Counted from the first letter of the stretch, positions 1-8,935 are shown. The stretch: 64,000 nucleotides of DNA from Desulfobacter curvatus DSM 3379 (GCF_000373985.1 NZ_KB893013.1:1-64000); one strand, 5' to 3'. A program made the numbers and translations. Notes: generated from the sequence alone by a model not told the origin.

Positions 1-264
1 ACGCTTAACCCATCTTGTTCGATACCCTTGTTATTGTTCTTTACTGTTGGGTGAGTCCATCTGCGCTTGTGTACGGGAGTCCCGGGCGCAGCTCGTTTCC
101 AGCCAGGTTTCCCCAGCGTCCTAACTTACAATAGCCGGTGTATCTCCGCCATGGGTCCAAGGCTCGATACGGGTGGGTGGCTAACCCTTGCTGGAACCCA
201 TTACTGGATTCCACCCGACAGGGACTTTCACCCTGCAAGATACGCCGAGCTTTGCTCGGCGCGA
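1..264 (-). mobile_element. Group II intron, 5' part (partial, runs off the window)
   Basis: Read on the minus strand, the sequence from about 264 down to 1 resembles the 5' end and domain I of a bacterial group IIC intron. A GC-rich hairpin (GCCGAGCAAAGCTCGGC) comes first, then the CAGGGTGAAAGTCCCTG hairpin at about 219-236, then a structured, protein-free stretch with GGAAAC-type loops. I recognise this from memory of attC-targeting IIC introns; no search was run. The expected reverse transcriptase and domains V-VI would lie left of position 1, so nothing confirms function. The start reads GTCGCG rather than the usual GUGYG, so the exact boundary (about 262-268) is uncertain. The small reading frames here look spurious. 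Confidence 0.5.
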
Positions 265-391
265 CAACGGGGAGCTGAGGGGCCAGGCTTTTAAACCCCA
301 AAACTTCCGATAAAAAGATTAATTTTCCTGAACCAGGGACTTCCAAAAGGCCGCGCAGTAAGCCTGGTCCCTCTCCAGCGTTTTGTTGGGC
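265..391 (-). other. Integron attC recombination site, interrupted by the intron
   Basis: On the minus strand, GCCCAAC (391-385, matching R'' consensus RYYYAAC) lies 8 bp after the stop codon of the SIR2-STAND gene. It is followed by a spacer and an arm at 379-360. The matching arm lies at 290-274: AAGCCTGGCCCCTCAGC pairs with GCTGGAGAGGGACCAGGCTT, whose two extra bases are on the L'' side. After a further spacer comes GTTG (268-265), which would be the start of R' (GTTGGGC); the remainder is replaced by intron-like sequence. The length of about 127 bp, the two simple sites, and the imperfect palindrome next to a stop codon are the hallmarks of an attC. Confidence 0.65.
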
Positions 392-399
392 ATTTTTAC

Positions 400-2730
400 T
401 TAATTATTTTTAATTCGTGCAATATCCTTCTTGAGTTGCATGAACTCATGGAATATAGATTTTGGTATATATTGATCTTTTGATAATTCAGTAGTTATAA
501 GTTGATACGCCTTATCGATAAATTTTTCACCGGTTGCATCAAAGAATCTATCGTAGTATTGAAGTGCTTGTTTCGCGTAAGTAATAATATGATAACTTTT
601 TCTTTTATCATATTTAAGGCATTTGTCTAAAACATTAAATGAGTTATGAAGCGTTCCTAATAATATACCTCGATCATCAGGCTCTTTTCCTATATTAGTG
701 TCAAATAGTATAAATGCATGTGTATTGGAAATACTCCATATTTTCCCTTGGGACATAGTATATGCAGTATCAATTTCTGACCAAGCATAATCAATATCAC
801 CTTTTCTCCACAAATATAGTGCGAATTGATGCCTAATAAATGGAGAGTTGTCTGTTGAAAGAAGTTGCTTATAAAAAGCAACACCGTCCTCTTTTTTAAT
901 GAAGGCTTTAGTCGTTATATCTGCATCGAATGCTTTTCTGCGGAAAATGTCGTATCTTCTAATAATTCCTCTATGAATATTTTTATGGAATTGCGTTAAC
1001 ACATTTCCTAACTGTTTGGACGGTATATGACGCAAAGAGGCTTCACAAAAGGCTCTGCTCCTAAGAGAAAAATAATCTTGATTATAATCATGATAAGGAG
1101 AATTTTCATCTATAAGAGTATAAATTTGTTTCTGAAAGTCGTAAATGGCAACATAGTCGATCTCTTTATAATCAGAGTAATAGCAAATCAACATATCCAT
1201 TGATGCAAATACTCCAGTATATCTCACATATGTCATCAGGATATAAAACTCTAATAGGTCAAAACTGCTATCTGATATTTGTTTAATCAATGATTTAATA
1301 CGGTCATTTAAGTTTCCTCCAGACCATAGACTATAACATAGTTCAAATAACGAGATCCTTTCTTGATAATTTACAGGCAAGGATCTTTCCATGCTGTCGC
1401 AAATCTTTTGCATGTCTGACCTACTTAGGTCACTAATATCAATTATTTCACTCTTTTTGATTTTAGCAATATGCTTTATTGATTCGTACCTCAAGTCTCT
1501 GTCTGCTAAACAAAAAATGATATTGGGTTTTGCGCTAAGAACTTTAAAAGCATCTATATTATCCCCTAAATTGTCTACAAATAGATATATTAGGTCTTTG
1601 TTTTGTATTTTGGACGCAAGGAATTTTGCCTGTTCAGTATCTATGCTGTCGAAAAATAATTTAGGGCCTATTAAATCTGATGAAGCTGCTAATTGCATTA
1701 ATAAGGTTGTTTTACCAGATCCTGGAGGACCTATAAGTAAAACTTTATGTTTGTTGGATAGTTTATCAAATGCTTCAGAAAAAGCACTGATATTGGTTAA
1801 TTTTCCACTTAGAATATCACTCCATATAGGCTCTTCGCCCTGAAAAAATGAAGATATTGGCCGAGATGGAGGGCTTGATTCAAGTATAGTCTGAATATGA
1901 TTTTTCGGAAATATTTCAGCAAAGTTAACCTTAGAGGATCTGGTTTTCTTTGTTTGGGTCAGGGACAAAGTACCAAGGTGTTGCAGTAATTCTCGTGTAT
2001 CAGATCTTATTATTCTATAACCATTATTTGAGTATTCATCTGCTATTAAATCATTCTTTTCATCAGGTCTTATCATGACCCATCGAGCAGAATGTGGTCT
2101 ATTGTTAATCGTTTCAGGATTGAGCAAATCTATTATATTGGGATCTTCGAGATTTGTCCCCCAAAATAATGTAGGATGGGCAGCTACTTTTAGTGAGACT
2201 GTATGCCAGAATGCAGAATCTCTAAGGAAGGCCCCAGATAATTCGTTAGAGCTAAACAGCAACTCTTTGTCATATGTATAAGTGATTGAACCATGCAGTT
2301 TGTATAAATTAACCCCAGGACTTTCAATGGACCCCAATATTTCCACATCACTTAAATAGTTATCTTCTGAACTTTCATATATTTTTTCACATAAGTTATC
2401 AATATTGGTTGTGAATATATTTTTTATTGGTAACGTGGTTAAAATATTATATTTATCGTTATAAAATTTTACATTAAATTTTTTCTTCAAAATATGATAA
2501 AGATCGCTTTTTCTGGTTCTTTTTAGATAGTTTGCAATTTTAGGCAGGGAGTAATTTGAATATTTGTGCAATTCGAAGTGTTCTATTAAATATTCTTTTA
2601 ATTCAGACCCAACCTTTAATTTATCATCTTCGTAATCACTGGCAAGGATCGAAAAACCAGCTCCAAGGAATAAATTGAGTCCACCGTTTCGCACTAACTC
2701 TTCAAATGCTGCTTGATTTTCAAATTGCAT
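400..2730 (-). CDS. SIR2-STAND NTPase, probable anti-phage defence protein (Avs5-like)
   Basis: This 776-residue protein has an N-terminal SIR2-like NAD-hydrolase domain: FLGAGFS at 21-27, FTTNID at 106-111 with the putative catalytic Asn109, KLHGS with His146, and FWGTNLEDPNI near 189-199. A P-loop NTPase follows, with GPPGSGKTT at 334-342 and a Walker-B-like LFVDN near 385. The rest is an all-alpha sensor-like region with no recognised domain. In known SIR2-STAND systems (Avs5 type), recognition of a phage protein triggers NAD+ depletion and abortive infection; that role is inferred here. The gene is much more AT-rich than its neighbours and sits between two integron recombination sites, which indicates horizontal acquisition as a single-gene cassette. 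The start has a weak upstream AGAGG. It could instead belong to another SIR2-NTPase defence family. Confidence 0.8.
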   Translation of the reverse strand: MQFENQAAFEELVRNGGLNLFLGAGFSILASDYEDDKLKVGSELKEYLIEHFELHKYSNYSLPKIANYLKRTRKSDLYHILKKKFNVKFYNDKYNILTTLPIKNIFTTNIDNLCEKIYESSEDNYLSDVEILGSIESPGVNLYKLHGSITYTYDKELLFSSNELSGAFLRDSAFWHTVSLKVAAHPTLFWGTNLEDPNIIDLLNPETINNRPHSARWVMIRPDEKNDLIADEYSNNGYRIIRSDTRELLQHLGTLSLTQTKKTRSSKVNFAEIFPKNHIQTILESSPPSRPISSFFQGEEPIWSDILSGKLTNISAFSEAFDKLSNKHKVLLIGPPGSGKTTLLMQLAASSDLIGPKLFFDSIDTEQAKFLASKIQNKDLIYLFVDNLGDNIDAFKVLSAKPNIIFCLADRDLRYESIKHIAKIKKSEIIDISDLSRSDMQKICDSMERSLPVNYQERISLFELCYSLWSGGNLNDRIKSLIKQISDSSFDLLEFYILMTYVRYTGVFASMDMLICYYSDYKEIDYVAIYDFQKQIYTLIDENSPYHDYNQDYFSLRSRAFCEASLRHIPSKQLGNVLTQFHKNIHRGIIRRYDIFRRKAFDADITTKAFIKKEDGVAFYKQLLSTDNSPFIRHQFALYLWRKGDIDYAWSEIDTAYTMSQGKIWSISNTHAFILFDTNIGKEPDDRGILLGTLHNSFNVLDKCLKYDKRKSYHIITYAKQALQYYDRFFDATGEKFIDKAYQLITTELSKDQYIPKSIFHEFMQLKKDIARIKNN

Positions 2731-2764
2731 ATTATCCTCTGAGTATACTTTGTTTGTTTTAGGA

Positions 2765-2771
2765 GCCCAAC
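2765..2771 (-). other. Cassette boundary core site GTTGGGC
   Basis: GTTGGGC on the minus strand matches the GTTRRRY core and repeats the core expected at the far end of the cassette. It lies 35 bp upstream of the SIR2-STAND start codon, so the cassette would run from here to the attC near 265. Just outside it is an imperfect stem (ATTAGGCAGAATGGGCC at 2778-2794 against GGCGGATTCTGTCTATT near 2812-2828) that resembles half an attC. I find no second simple site there and no integrase gene, so this may be a relic attC, an attI, or a secondary insertion site. Confidence 0.45.
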
Positions 2772-3191
2772 AGTTATATTAGGCAGAATGGGCCAATATG
2801 GTGATAGGCGGATTCTGTCTATTCATTTTTATGATTTATATTTCTGTTTTCATTTTCCAAAGCCCAAATGGGCTCTCTGCTTGAAAATCAGAATTATTCA
2901 AACAACCTCTCTCCCCGTTGTTACAAAACAGAAATAAGATTAAATACAGATTGCCCCTGATCGTTTCCGTATCATCACCCAGAAGAAATGTCTATCAGGG
3001 AATCCCTTAATTTTTGATGCTTTTTGTTGCCTGGGAGCGGGTGTTTCGTCCGCTCTTTACGGCAGGCGGGACGCCCGTGCTCCCGGATATAGCAAAATGG
3101 GCAAATTATTTAAGGTCCGTTCCTTAAATCCGCCTCGCATCCGGGAGCGTGGTGCCGGATGTATGAAGCCACTTCCGAGCCCCCAATACCT
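2772..3191. other. Intergenic region with hairpins, no gene
   Basis: About 420 bp without a credible coding region. It holds the imperfect stem next to the cassette core site and a short palindrome (GAGCCCATTTGGGCTTT on the minus strand near 2857-2873). At about 3033-3090 a large imperfect inverted repeat begins GGGAGCGGG and ends CCCGTGCTCCC. The last resembles the REP-like or terminator hairpins common in Desulfobacterota. No integron integrase is visible here. Confidence 0.4.
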
Positions 3192-4373
3192 TTAGGAACC
3201 GAGATCAAAGTCCGGGAATAAAAGCCCTTCAGGCTTGGATTTTGCCCGGCCGGTTCCGAGCTCAACCGGGGTTTTTTGGGCTGAAGTGACGGTATTCGCG
3301 GTTTCCCGGGGCGGGATGTCGTAATTGACAACCATGCTTTCATCATCCTGTTTTTCAACAGATACCGGTATATTGAATACAAGTTCTTTTTCCTGGCGTG
3401 TTATCACGGGAAACCCATAATGGGTATTTTCATGCTTGATGGGTTTTCCAGCATCCAGACGTTCTTTGACAAATTGGTTATGAAGATCTATGCGGTGCCG
3501 GGAGGCAGCTGAAAACATGCCAAGGGAATCATTGCATTTATCGTAAAAATTCTCAAGAAGACTTGGGTCTATTTCATACCCGGCACTATTGCGCCCGGCA
3601 GCCATGGCCGCAAGCGTTGTGGTGCCCGTACCCAGAAACGGGTCCAGGACAAGGTCCTGTTTCACGGAATACATGTTGATCAGGCGATAGGCGAGTTCAA
3701 AGGGGAAGGCCCCGCTGCGGTTACGGTTCTTTTGCTTTCCCATGGCTTGGCGGGTGCCTTTAAGGTCCATCCAGACGTCTGAGAACCACTGATTCCGCTC
3801 CTCCCAGAATAATGCGCTTTGCCGCCGGTTTTCCTTGGCTGCAGCAGATGTAAATTCGCGTTTCCCCCCTTTTCTCAAAATAAGAATATATTCGTGCTCT
3901 AACGTGACATAGGCCCCGGCCGGCAACATGCCCGACCCCATGAATTTGTTGGGTGCATTGGTCTGCTTGCGCCATAATATGCAGGGAAGCGCTGCAAAAC
4001 CTAATGCCTGGGCCGCAGTCAATATTCTGGCGTGGTTGGGATAAAGAGCAAAACGTTCCCTGATGGTGCGTGTGGCATCGCCGATATTGACACAGGCAAA
4101 CCCGCCGGGGGAAAGCACCCTGAACACCTCTTCCCAAACCCGGTCCAGCACCTGATGCATCAGTTCAAAGGCAAGTGGCCCATCCGGTTTTCTAAGGGCT
4201 TTTGCAATTTTGGGGTCCTGACGGCTGAAAATATCGTCCCACATGTCTATCATGGGATAAGGCGGTGATGTCACCACAAGATTGACACTGCGGTCAGCCA
4301 ATTTTTTCATCTTTACGGCATTGCCGATATAGTGCGTGTGAATTGTTTTCATTATTTTAAAATCAGACATCAA
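3192..4373 (-). CDS. Site-specific DNA methyltransferase (N4-C/N6-A type), orphan
   Basis: The protein (393 aa) has the amino-methyltransferase catalytic motif VVTSPPYP near residues 33-40, before the SAM-binding motif DPFLGTGTTT near 240. This is the beta-class order seen in N4-cytosine and N6-adenine DNA methylases. It would transfer a methyl group from SAM to an exocyclic amino group in DNA. No restriction endonuclease gene is adjacent, so it is probably a solitary methylase with an epigenetic or anti-restriction role. The start overlaps the 3' end of mntP by 11 bp; an alternative start, MKTIHTHYIG, lies 21 bp further in. Base composition is like the core genome, unlike the cassette to its left. 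Confidence 0.85.
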   Translation of the reverse strand: MMSDFKIMKTIHTHYIGNAVKMKKLADRSVNLVVTSPPYPMIDMWDDIFSRQDPKIAKALRKPDGPLAFELMHQVLDRVWEEVFRVLSPGGFACVNIGDATRTIRERFALYPNHARILTAAQALGFAALPCILWRKQTNAPNKFMGSGMLPAGAYVTLEHEYILILRKGGKREFTSAAAKENRRQSALFWEERNQWFSDVWMDLKGTRQAMGKQKNRNRSGAFPFELAYRLINMYSVKQDLVLDPFLGTGTTTLAAMAAGRNSAGYEIDPSLLENFYDKCNDSLGMFSAASRHRIDLHNQFVKERLDAGKPIKHENTHYGFPVITRQEKELVFNIPVSVEKQDDESMVVNYDIPPRETANTVTSAQKTPVELGTGRAKSKPEGLLFPDFDLGS

Positions 4374-4929
4374 AGAATAGTGCAGGAATCAGTATTTTTA
4401 AGCCGAGTCCAATTAATATAACGCCGCCTACAACCTCCATTTTACTGCCGAAGGCGGCGCCCACCCGTTTGCCGATGTATATGGCGGCCACGGACATGGC
4501 ACAGGTAATAACGCCGATAAGAACGGATGGGTACCAGATATTGACATCCATCACGGCCAACCCCAGGCCGATGGCCAGGGCATCAATGCTCGTGGCCACA
4601 CTGAGCATGACCATGGTCAGTCCCTTGGAGGGATCCCTGTGAAGGTCCTCGTCGGTGTCGGCCAATCCCTCCCGGATCATGCGCCCGCCCACAAAGGCCA
4701 GAAGACCAAAGGCGATCCAGTGGTCCACGGCCCGGACATACGAAACAAATCCGGTCCCCAGAAACCACCCGATCACCGGCATCATGAACTGGAACAGACC
4801 AAAGTGAAACGCCAGGCGGAATACGGCCCGCCGGTTTTGTGCATACCCGCAGGCCGCAGCGGCCATGGACACCGCCGAGGCATCCATGGCCAGTCCGATG
4901 GAGATGACAACAATATCGAACAAATGCAT
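4363..4929 (-). CDS. mntP: Manganese efflux pump MntP
   Basis: About 188 aa with six hydrophobic segments in two repeated halves. Each half carries the family's acidic signature: GLAMDASAVS near residues 12-21 and ATSIDALAIG near 103-112. MntP exports Mn2+ across the inner membrane. I chose the start at MHLFDIVVISIG because other MntP proteins begin there; an in-frame ATG 18 bp further upstream (4947) is also possible. It lies 52 bp downstream of the multihaem cytochrome gene and overlaps the methyltransferase start. No yybP-ykoY riboswitch could fit in the short upstream gap, so any manganese control must act at an earlier promoter. Confidence 0.9.
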   Translation of the reverse strand: MHLFDIVVISIGLAMDASAVSMAAAACGYAQNRRAVFRLAFHFGLFQFMMPVIGWFLGTGFVSYVRAVDHWIAFGLLAFVGGRMIREGLADTDEDLHRDPSKGLTMVMLSVATSIDALAIGLGLAVMDVNIWYPSVLIGVITCAMSVAAIYIGKRVGAAFGSKMEVVGGVILIGLGLKILIPALFFDV

Positions 4930-4981
4930 TGTTATTTTATTATCCATTAACGGCAGCAACGGCTGCCGTCATTTTAAGCCA

Positions 4982-6349
4982 TTAAAATATTTTGTTTACC
5001 GCAGCCATCTCCACCACCGGCAAAGGCCCTATGGGCTCTCCGGGCAACTGATTGAGAATTCTCTGCGGCATGGACCGGTACAGCAGGCGTGCGGTCAGCG
5101 TGTACCCACGTTTGGGGCTGCCATTTAATTTAAATAAATGGGCCACACTTTCGCCCACAGGAATCCGGGTGTCGGACAAAATTTCCTTGGCTTTGGCAAT
5201 GTTGGCGACAGGATTTCCTTTGCCGTCCCCAAAAATGGTATTAAATATCACCGTATTTTTCGGCAACTCGTTGTTTTCATCGGGAACACCGGTCTGGAAT
5301 ACGATGTTTCCATCGCTGTCCGCCAAGGTCAGTTCAATCCATACCTGGCGCATATCCGTCAATCCTGTGGGCAGGCTGTGCCCGGCGCCTGTATTTGTGA
5401 CAACCACCCGGGCAATGTGCTCTTTTTCCATCTCCAGGGAGATTTCAGCCGCATGCCGCAGGCGCTCAACAGCCATGTCGGATTTCTCCTGATCGGAAAA
5501 CATCTCGGGCAAGCCGGAATTGGCGCCTACAAAATAGTGAGTAAAAATATGGGGACGCTGTTTTGCGTCCGGTGTGGCACTGCCCGGATTTTTGGGGCGC
5601 GGTGTGGAACCTGTGGCAGGCACGCCCGGCCGCTGGTACATATGGCACCCCTGGCAGGAAACATGCTTTTCAGGGTCAGGGCTGTTGTACGGGCCATTTT
5701 CCCATTCCGTGTATGTGGTCTCAAGGTCGGTTCCAAAGGCCACATGTTTAACATTATGGCAGGTACCGCAAATTTTTGAATCGGTATGCAGTTTTGAAAA
5801 CGCGGCCTCGTGAAATTCAGGCTCAGTATCGTCAAAGGGACCATGCTTGATACCGGGATCATCCTCGCCCTGGCCGGGGGATAAGACCAGTCCGTTGTTG
5901 TACATCTTGGTGATATCTACGGCCACATGGCAATAGTCGCATTGGATACCCTGGGCAGGAATATCCTGAACGTGTGAAAACTCATCGGACACTTTTCTGG
6001 GAAAACCGCTGACATATCCCACAGGGGTATGGCACTTCACGCATGACTCGGCCTCCGCAATATGGCCGGCTTCAGTCAGACCCTGGAGGTAAAATTTTGC
6101 CACCCGGGTGTAAACCGGATCTTGATGGGAAAGGTGGTGCGTGGAATCCTGCCACTGGGCCATAATCTCATCGTGGCACCCCCCGCAGGTTTCTGCGTCA
6201 ATGAATTGATCCAAATTAAAGGTCTGTTCTTTGGGATGGGTGTCAACGGAAGGGGGCTCAACGCGGAAAATCCACACCAGTACAAGACATAGACAAACAA
6301 GCCCGCAGCCGGTGACGGCAGCCTGAATCCTTACTTTTGTATTATTCAT
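4982..6349 (-). CDS. Pentahaem c-type cytochrome, membrane-anchored
   Basis: 455 aa with an uncleaved N-terminal signal anchor (roughly residues 8-29), then five CXXCH haem-binding motifs: CGGCH, CVKCH, CDYCH, CGTCH and CQGCH. The C-terminal 200 residues have no haem motif and look beta-rich. The layout resembles the cytochrome c554/NrfA-like multihaem superfamily. It is expected to be periplasmic, accepting or donating electrons in anaerobic respiration. The partner is unknown because no quinol dehydrogenase or reductase is adjacent. The start has AAAGGA about 9 bp upstream. It may be co-transcribed with mntP. Confidence 0.85.
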   Translation of the reverse strand: MNNTKVRIQAAVTGCGLVCLCLVLVWIFRVEPPSVDTHPKEQTFNLDQFIDAETCGGCHDEIMAQWQDSTHHLSHQDPVYTRVAKFYLQGLTEAGHIAEAESCVKCHTPVGYVSGFPRKVSDEFSHVQDIPAQGIQCDYCHVAVDITKMYNNGLVLSPGQGEDDPGIKHGPFDDTEPEFHEAAFSKLHTDSKICGTCHNVKHVAFGTDLETTYTEWENGPYNSPDPEKHVSCQGCHMYQRPGVPATGSTPRPKNPGSATPDAKQRPHIFTHYFVGANSGLPEMFSDQEKSDMAVERLRHAAEISLEMEKEHIARVVVTNTGAGHSLPTGLTDMRQVWIELTLADSDGNIVFQTGVPDENNELPKNTVIFNTIFGDGKGNPVANIAKAKEILSDTRIPVGESVAHLFKLNGSPKRGYTLTARLLYRSMPQRILNQLPGEPIGPLPVVEMAAVNKIF

Positions 6350-6548
6350 GATAGCGCAATCCTTTTTACAAAAAGTGTCAAAATCTGCGGCCCCACGGGC
6401 CGGTCATTTTTTCGGTGCTCAGTATTTGCATGGGCCACGTCCCTGTTGGTTGGCCCTTTGGGTCCCATTTGCGATCCACTCAAGATAGCGGACAAAAAAA
6501 TTTTTTTTCTTGTCTTTTTTAACGCCTGATTTTATCCCGGAGACGTCA

Positions 6549-7067
6549 CTATTCTTCATGGTTCACCACATGATAAATTAGTAAAAGATGTCCGCCTCCG
6601 ATATCCTGACAGGACTCAAGCGTCAGATCCGTGTCAAGGTCAAGGGGCGGCGCAAATAGGGACAATCCTGAACCAAACAGTCGGGGCACCATGGTCAAAT
6701 GCACCTGGGTGATCAGGTTGTCCCGGGCAAACAAGGTGTTGATGGTAGCTCCGCCAATTAAAGCCACGCTGGTGTAGCCTTTGAGCTCAAGGTCTTCAAG
6801 AATTTCAGCCGGAGACAGATCCGTAAATATCAGATTATCGTGATCACTTTGCCTTGATTTATCCCGGGTCATGACAATATTCAAGCGACCCGGGAGGGGG
6901 GAGCCAAGGGTATCATAGCTATTTGATCCCATGATCATCACCCCTGCCTTTTTGGTCTGTTCCACAAAATATTTTTTATCGGCTTTGCCGGTCCAGTCCA
7001 CAAGCTGGCTGGAATCCTTTGCAGTCTTACCGTCCACGGTCGAGGCCATCAGCAAAATGACTTCCAT
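6549..7067 (-). CDS. Dihydrofolate reductase-like / RibD C-terminal domain reductase
   Basis: 172 aa. The N-terminal segment MEVILLMASTVDGKTA and a GSNSYDTLG motif near residue 48 match the RibD-C/DHFR-like fold, followed by VALIGGATIN in the nucleotide-binding region. Family members are NADPH-dependent reductases of pteridine- or pyrimidine-type substrates. The N-terminal deaminase of bifunctional RibD is absent and no riboflavin genes are near, so the substrate is unknown. The start has AGGGAAG 6 bp upstream. It sits alone between fumarase and the cytochrome gene. Confidence 0.75.
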   Translation of the reverse strand: MEVILLMASTVDGKTAKDSSQLVDWTGKADKKYFVEQTKKAGVMIMGSNSYDTLGSPLPGRLNIVMTRDKSRQSDHDNLIFTDLSPAEILEDLELKGYTSVALIGGATINTLFARDNLITQVHLTMVPRLFGSGLSLFAPPLDLDTDLTLESCQDIGGGHLLLIYHVVNHEE

Positions 7068-7146
7068 ATTACTTCCCTGTTCAGATGGAAACAGGACAGA
7101 CAGACACCGTACATCATTCCGGTGGTCCTGCCTGTCCTGCTTGACT

Positions 7147-7173
7147 TAAAAAAAAGAAATCGAATATCCGATT
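7147..7173 (-). terminator. Weak hairpin with U-run after fumarase
   Basis: Just past the fumarase stop on the minus strand, a short AT-rich inverted repeat (AATCG...CGATT, 7158-7173) is followed by a run of eight T residues. The stem is only 5 bp, so it is at best a weak intrinsic terminator. Confidence 0.35.
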
Positions 7174-7178
7174 AATAT

Positions 7179-8786
7179 TTATACCAGGCCCTCAAAAAAA
7201 TCATTGCCCTTATCATCAACAATGATAAACGCAGGGAATTTTTCCACCGTGATCATCCACACGGCTTCCATGCCCAGCTCTTCATATTCAACCAGTTCGA
7301 CCTTTTTGATAAAATCCTTGCCCAGACGTGCGGCAGGACCACCAGGAGAGCCCAGATAAAAACCGCCGTAGGTCTTGCAGGAATCGGTAACGACCTGGGA
7401 GCGGTTGCCCTTGGCCAGCATGACCATGGAGCCGCCCTCTTTCTGGAAAATAGGCACATAGGGATCCATACGGCCGGCGGTGGTGGGCCCAAATGATCCG
7501 GAGGCTTCGCCTTCGGGTGTTTTTGCAGGCCCGGCATAATAGATGATGTGATTTTTAATGTAATCGGGCAGCCCATCGCCCTTTTCATACCGTTCCATAA
7601 ACTTGGAATGGGCAATGTCTCTGGCCACAATGATTTTACCGGTCAAAGACAGGCGGGTGGATACCGGATATTTGGTCAGTTCAGCGCGAATTTCATCCAT
7701 GGGACGGTTCAGGTCAATCTCAACAGCCGGAGCCATTTCAGGTTCGCTGGCGGGCAGGTATTCTGCCGGGTTTTCAACCAGCTGTTCCAGGAAAATGCCG
7801 TCCCGGTTGATTTTGCCCTTGATCTGACGGTCGGCAGAGCAGGAAACCCCAATGCCGATGGGGCAGGATGCGCCGTGACGGGGAAGTCTTACAACCCGGA
7901 TATCCAGGGCAAAGTATTTACCGCCGAATTGTGCCCCAAGACCTAAATCCCTGGACCGATCCAGAACTTTCTGTTCAAGGTCAAGATCCCTGAACGCATG
8001 GCCGGTTTCACTGCCCGTGGTGGGAAGGTTATCCAGATATTTGGCCGATGCCAGTTTTACGGCTTTGAGATTGAGTTCCGCAGAGGTGCCGCCAATGACA
8101 AATGCAATGTGATAGGGAGGACAGGCTGCGGTGCCCAGGTGCTTCATTTCCTTGAGCATGAAATCAATCAGGCCCTCTTCGGTATTGAGCACGGCTTTGG
8201 TCATCTGAAACAGGGCTGTTTTATTGGCGGAACCGCCGCCTTTTGCCATGAACAGGAAGTTATATTCATCGCCCTGGACTGCAGCGATTTCCACCTGGGC
8301 AGGCATATTGTTTTTGGTATTCACTTCGTCGTACATGGTGAGCGGTGCATTCTGGGAATAGCGTAAATTGTTTTTTGTATAGGCTTCAAAAGCGCCTTTG
8401 GATAATTCGCGCTCATCCTCGGACCAGGTCCAGACCTGCTGACCTTTTTTGCCCATAATGATGGCTGTGCCGGTGTCCTGGCACATGGGATAGACCTTTT
8501 CAGCCGAGATGACAGCGTTCTTCAAAAGCTCCAGGGCTACATAACGGTCGTTGTCAGAACTTTCAGGGTCATCAATCACAGCCTTTACCTGTGCCAGATG
8601 TTCGGCCCGGTACAGATGAGCCACATCCTTAAAGGCGGCGTTGGCCAGCAGAGTCAATGCAACGGGCTCCACCATGACCACATCCTTGCCCTCAAATTCC
8701 CGGACCCGGACATGCTCCTTGGTCAACAGGCGATATTGCGTTGCATCCTTTTTCAACGGAAACATGGGTTCATAGTTAAATTCCAT
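7179..8786 (-). CDS. fumA: Fumarate hydratase, class I (iron-sulfur, single chain)
   Basis: About 535 aa, the usual length for single-chain class I fumarases of the FumA/FumB type. The three cysteines expected to bind the [4Fe-4S] cluster lie in MCQDTGT, ACPPYHIAF and VSCSADRQ. It interconverts fumarate and malate in the TCA cycle and is oxygen-sensitive, as suits an anaerobe. I chose the ATG at MEFNYEP because it has AGAGGG about 8 bp upstream; a longer frame starting 48 bp earlier has no ribosome site. It lies directly downstream of sdhB on the same strand, which puts succinate-to-malate conversion in one cluster. Confidence 0.93.
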   Translation of the reverse strand: MEFNYEPMFPLKKDATQYRLLTKEHVRVREFEGKDVVMVEPVALTLLANAAFKDVAHLYRAEHLAQVKAVIDDPESSDNDRYVALELLKNAVISAEKVYPMCQDTGTAIIMGKKGQQVWTWSEDERELSKGAFEAYTKNNLRYSQNAPLTMYDEVNTKNNMPAQVEIAAVQGDEYNFLFMAKGGGSANKTALFQMTKAVLNTEEGLIDFMLKEMKHLGTAACPPYHIAFVIGGTSAELNLKAVKLASAKYLDNLPTTGSETGHAFRDLDLEQKVLDRSRDLGLGAQFGGKYFALDIRVVRLPRHGASCPIGIGVSCSADRQIKGKINRDGIFLEQLVENPAEYLPASEPEMAPAVEIDLNRPMDEIRAELTKYPVSTRLSLTGKIIVARDIAHSKFMERYEKGDGLPDYIKNHIIYYAGPAKTPEGEASGSFGPTTAGRMDPYVPIFQKEGGSMVMLAKGNRSQVVTDSCKTYGGFYLGSPGGPAARLGKDFIKKVELVEYEELGMEAVWMITVEKFPAFIIVDDKGNDFFEGLV

Positions 8787-8935
8787 TCGTTTTTCCCTCT
8801 TTGTAGTTTGTCCCTCTTTTAGAAGATCTGACAAGCAGCATAATTAACGCCCTGCTGCCTGCCGCCATTATTTGAAATAGTTAATATAAAAGTCCGAACC
8901 AATTGTCCAATTTTCTTTTATATTTTTCGATTTTC

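Noticed and set aside
1..300. rRNA or other structured RNA gene
   Set aside because: No conserved rRNA segment is visible; the GGGTGAAAGTCCC hairpin and its context fit a group II intron better.
41..346. Small frames at the left edge as protein genes
   Set aside because: They lie in the structured intron-like and attC-like DNA, with no ribosome site.
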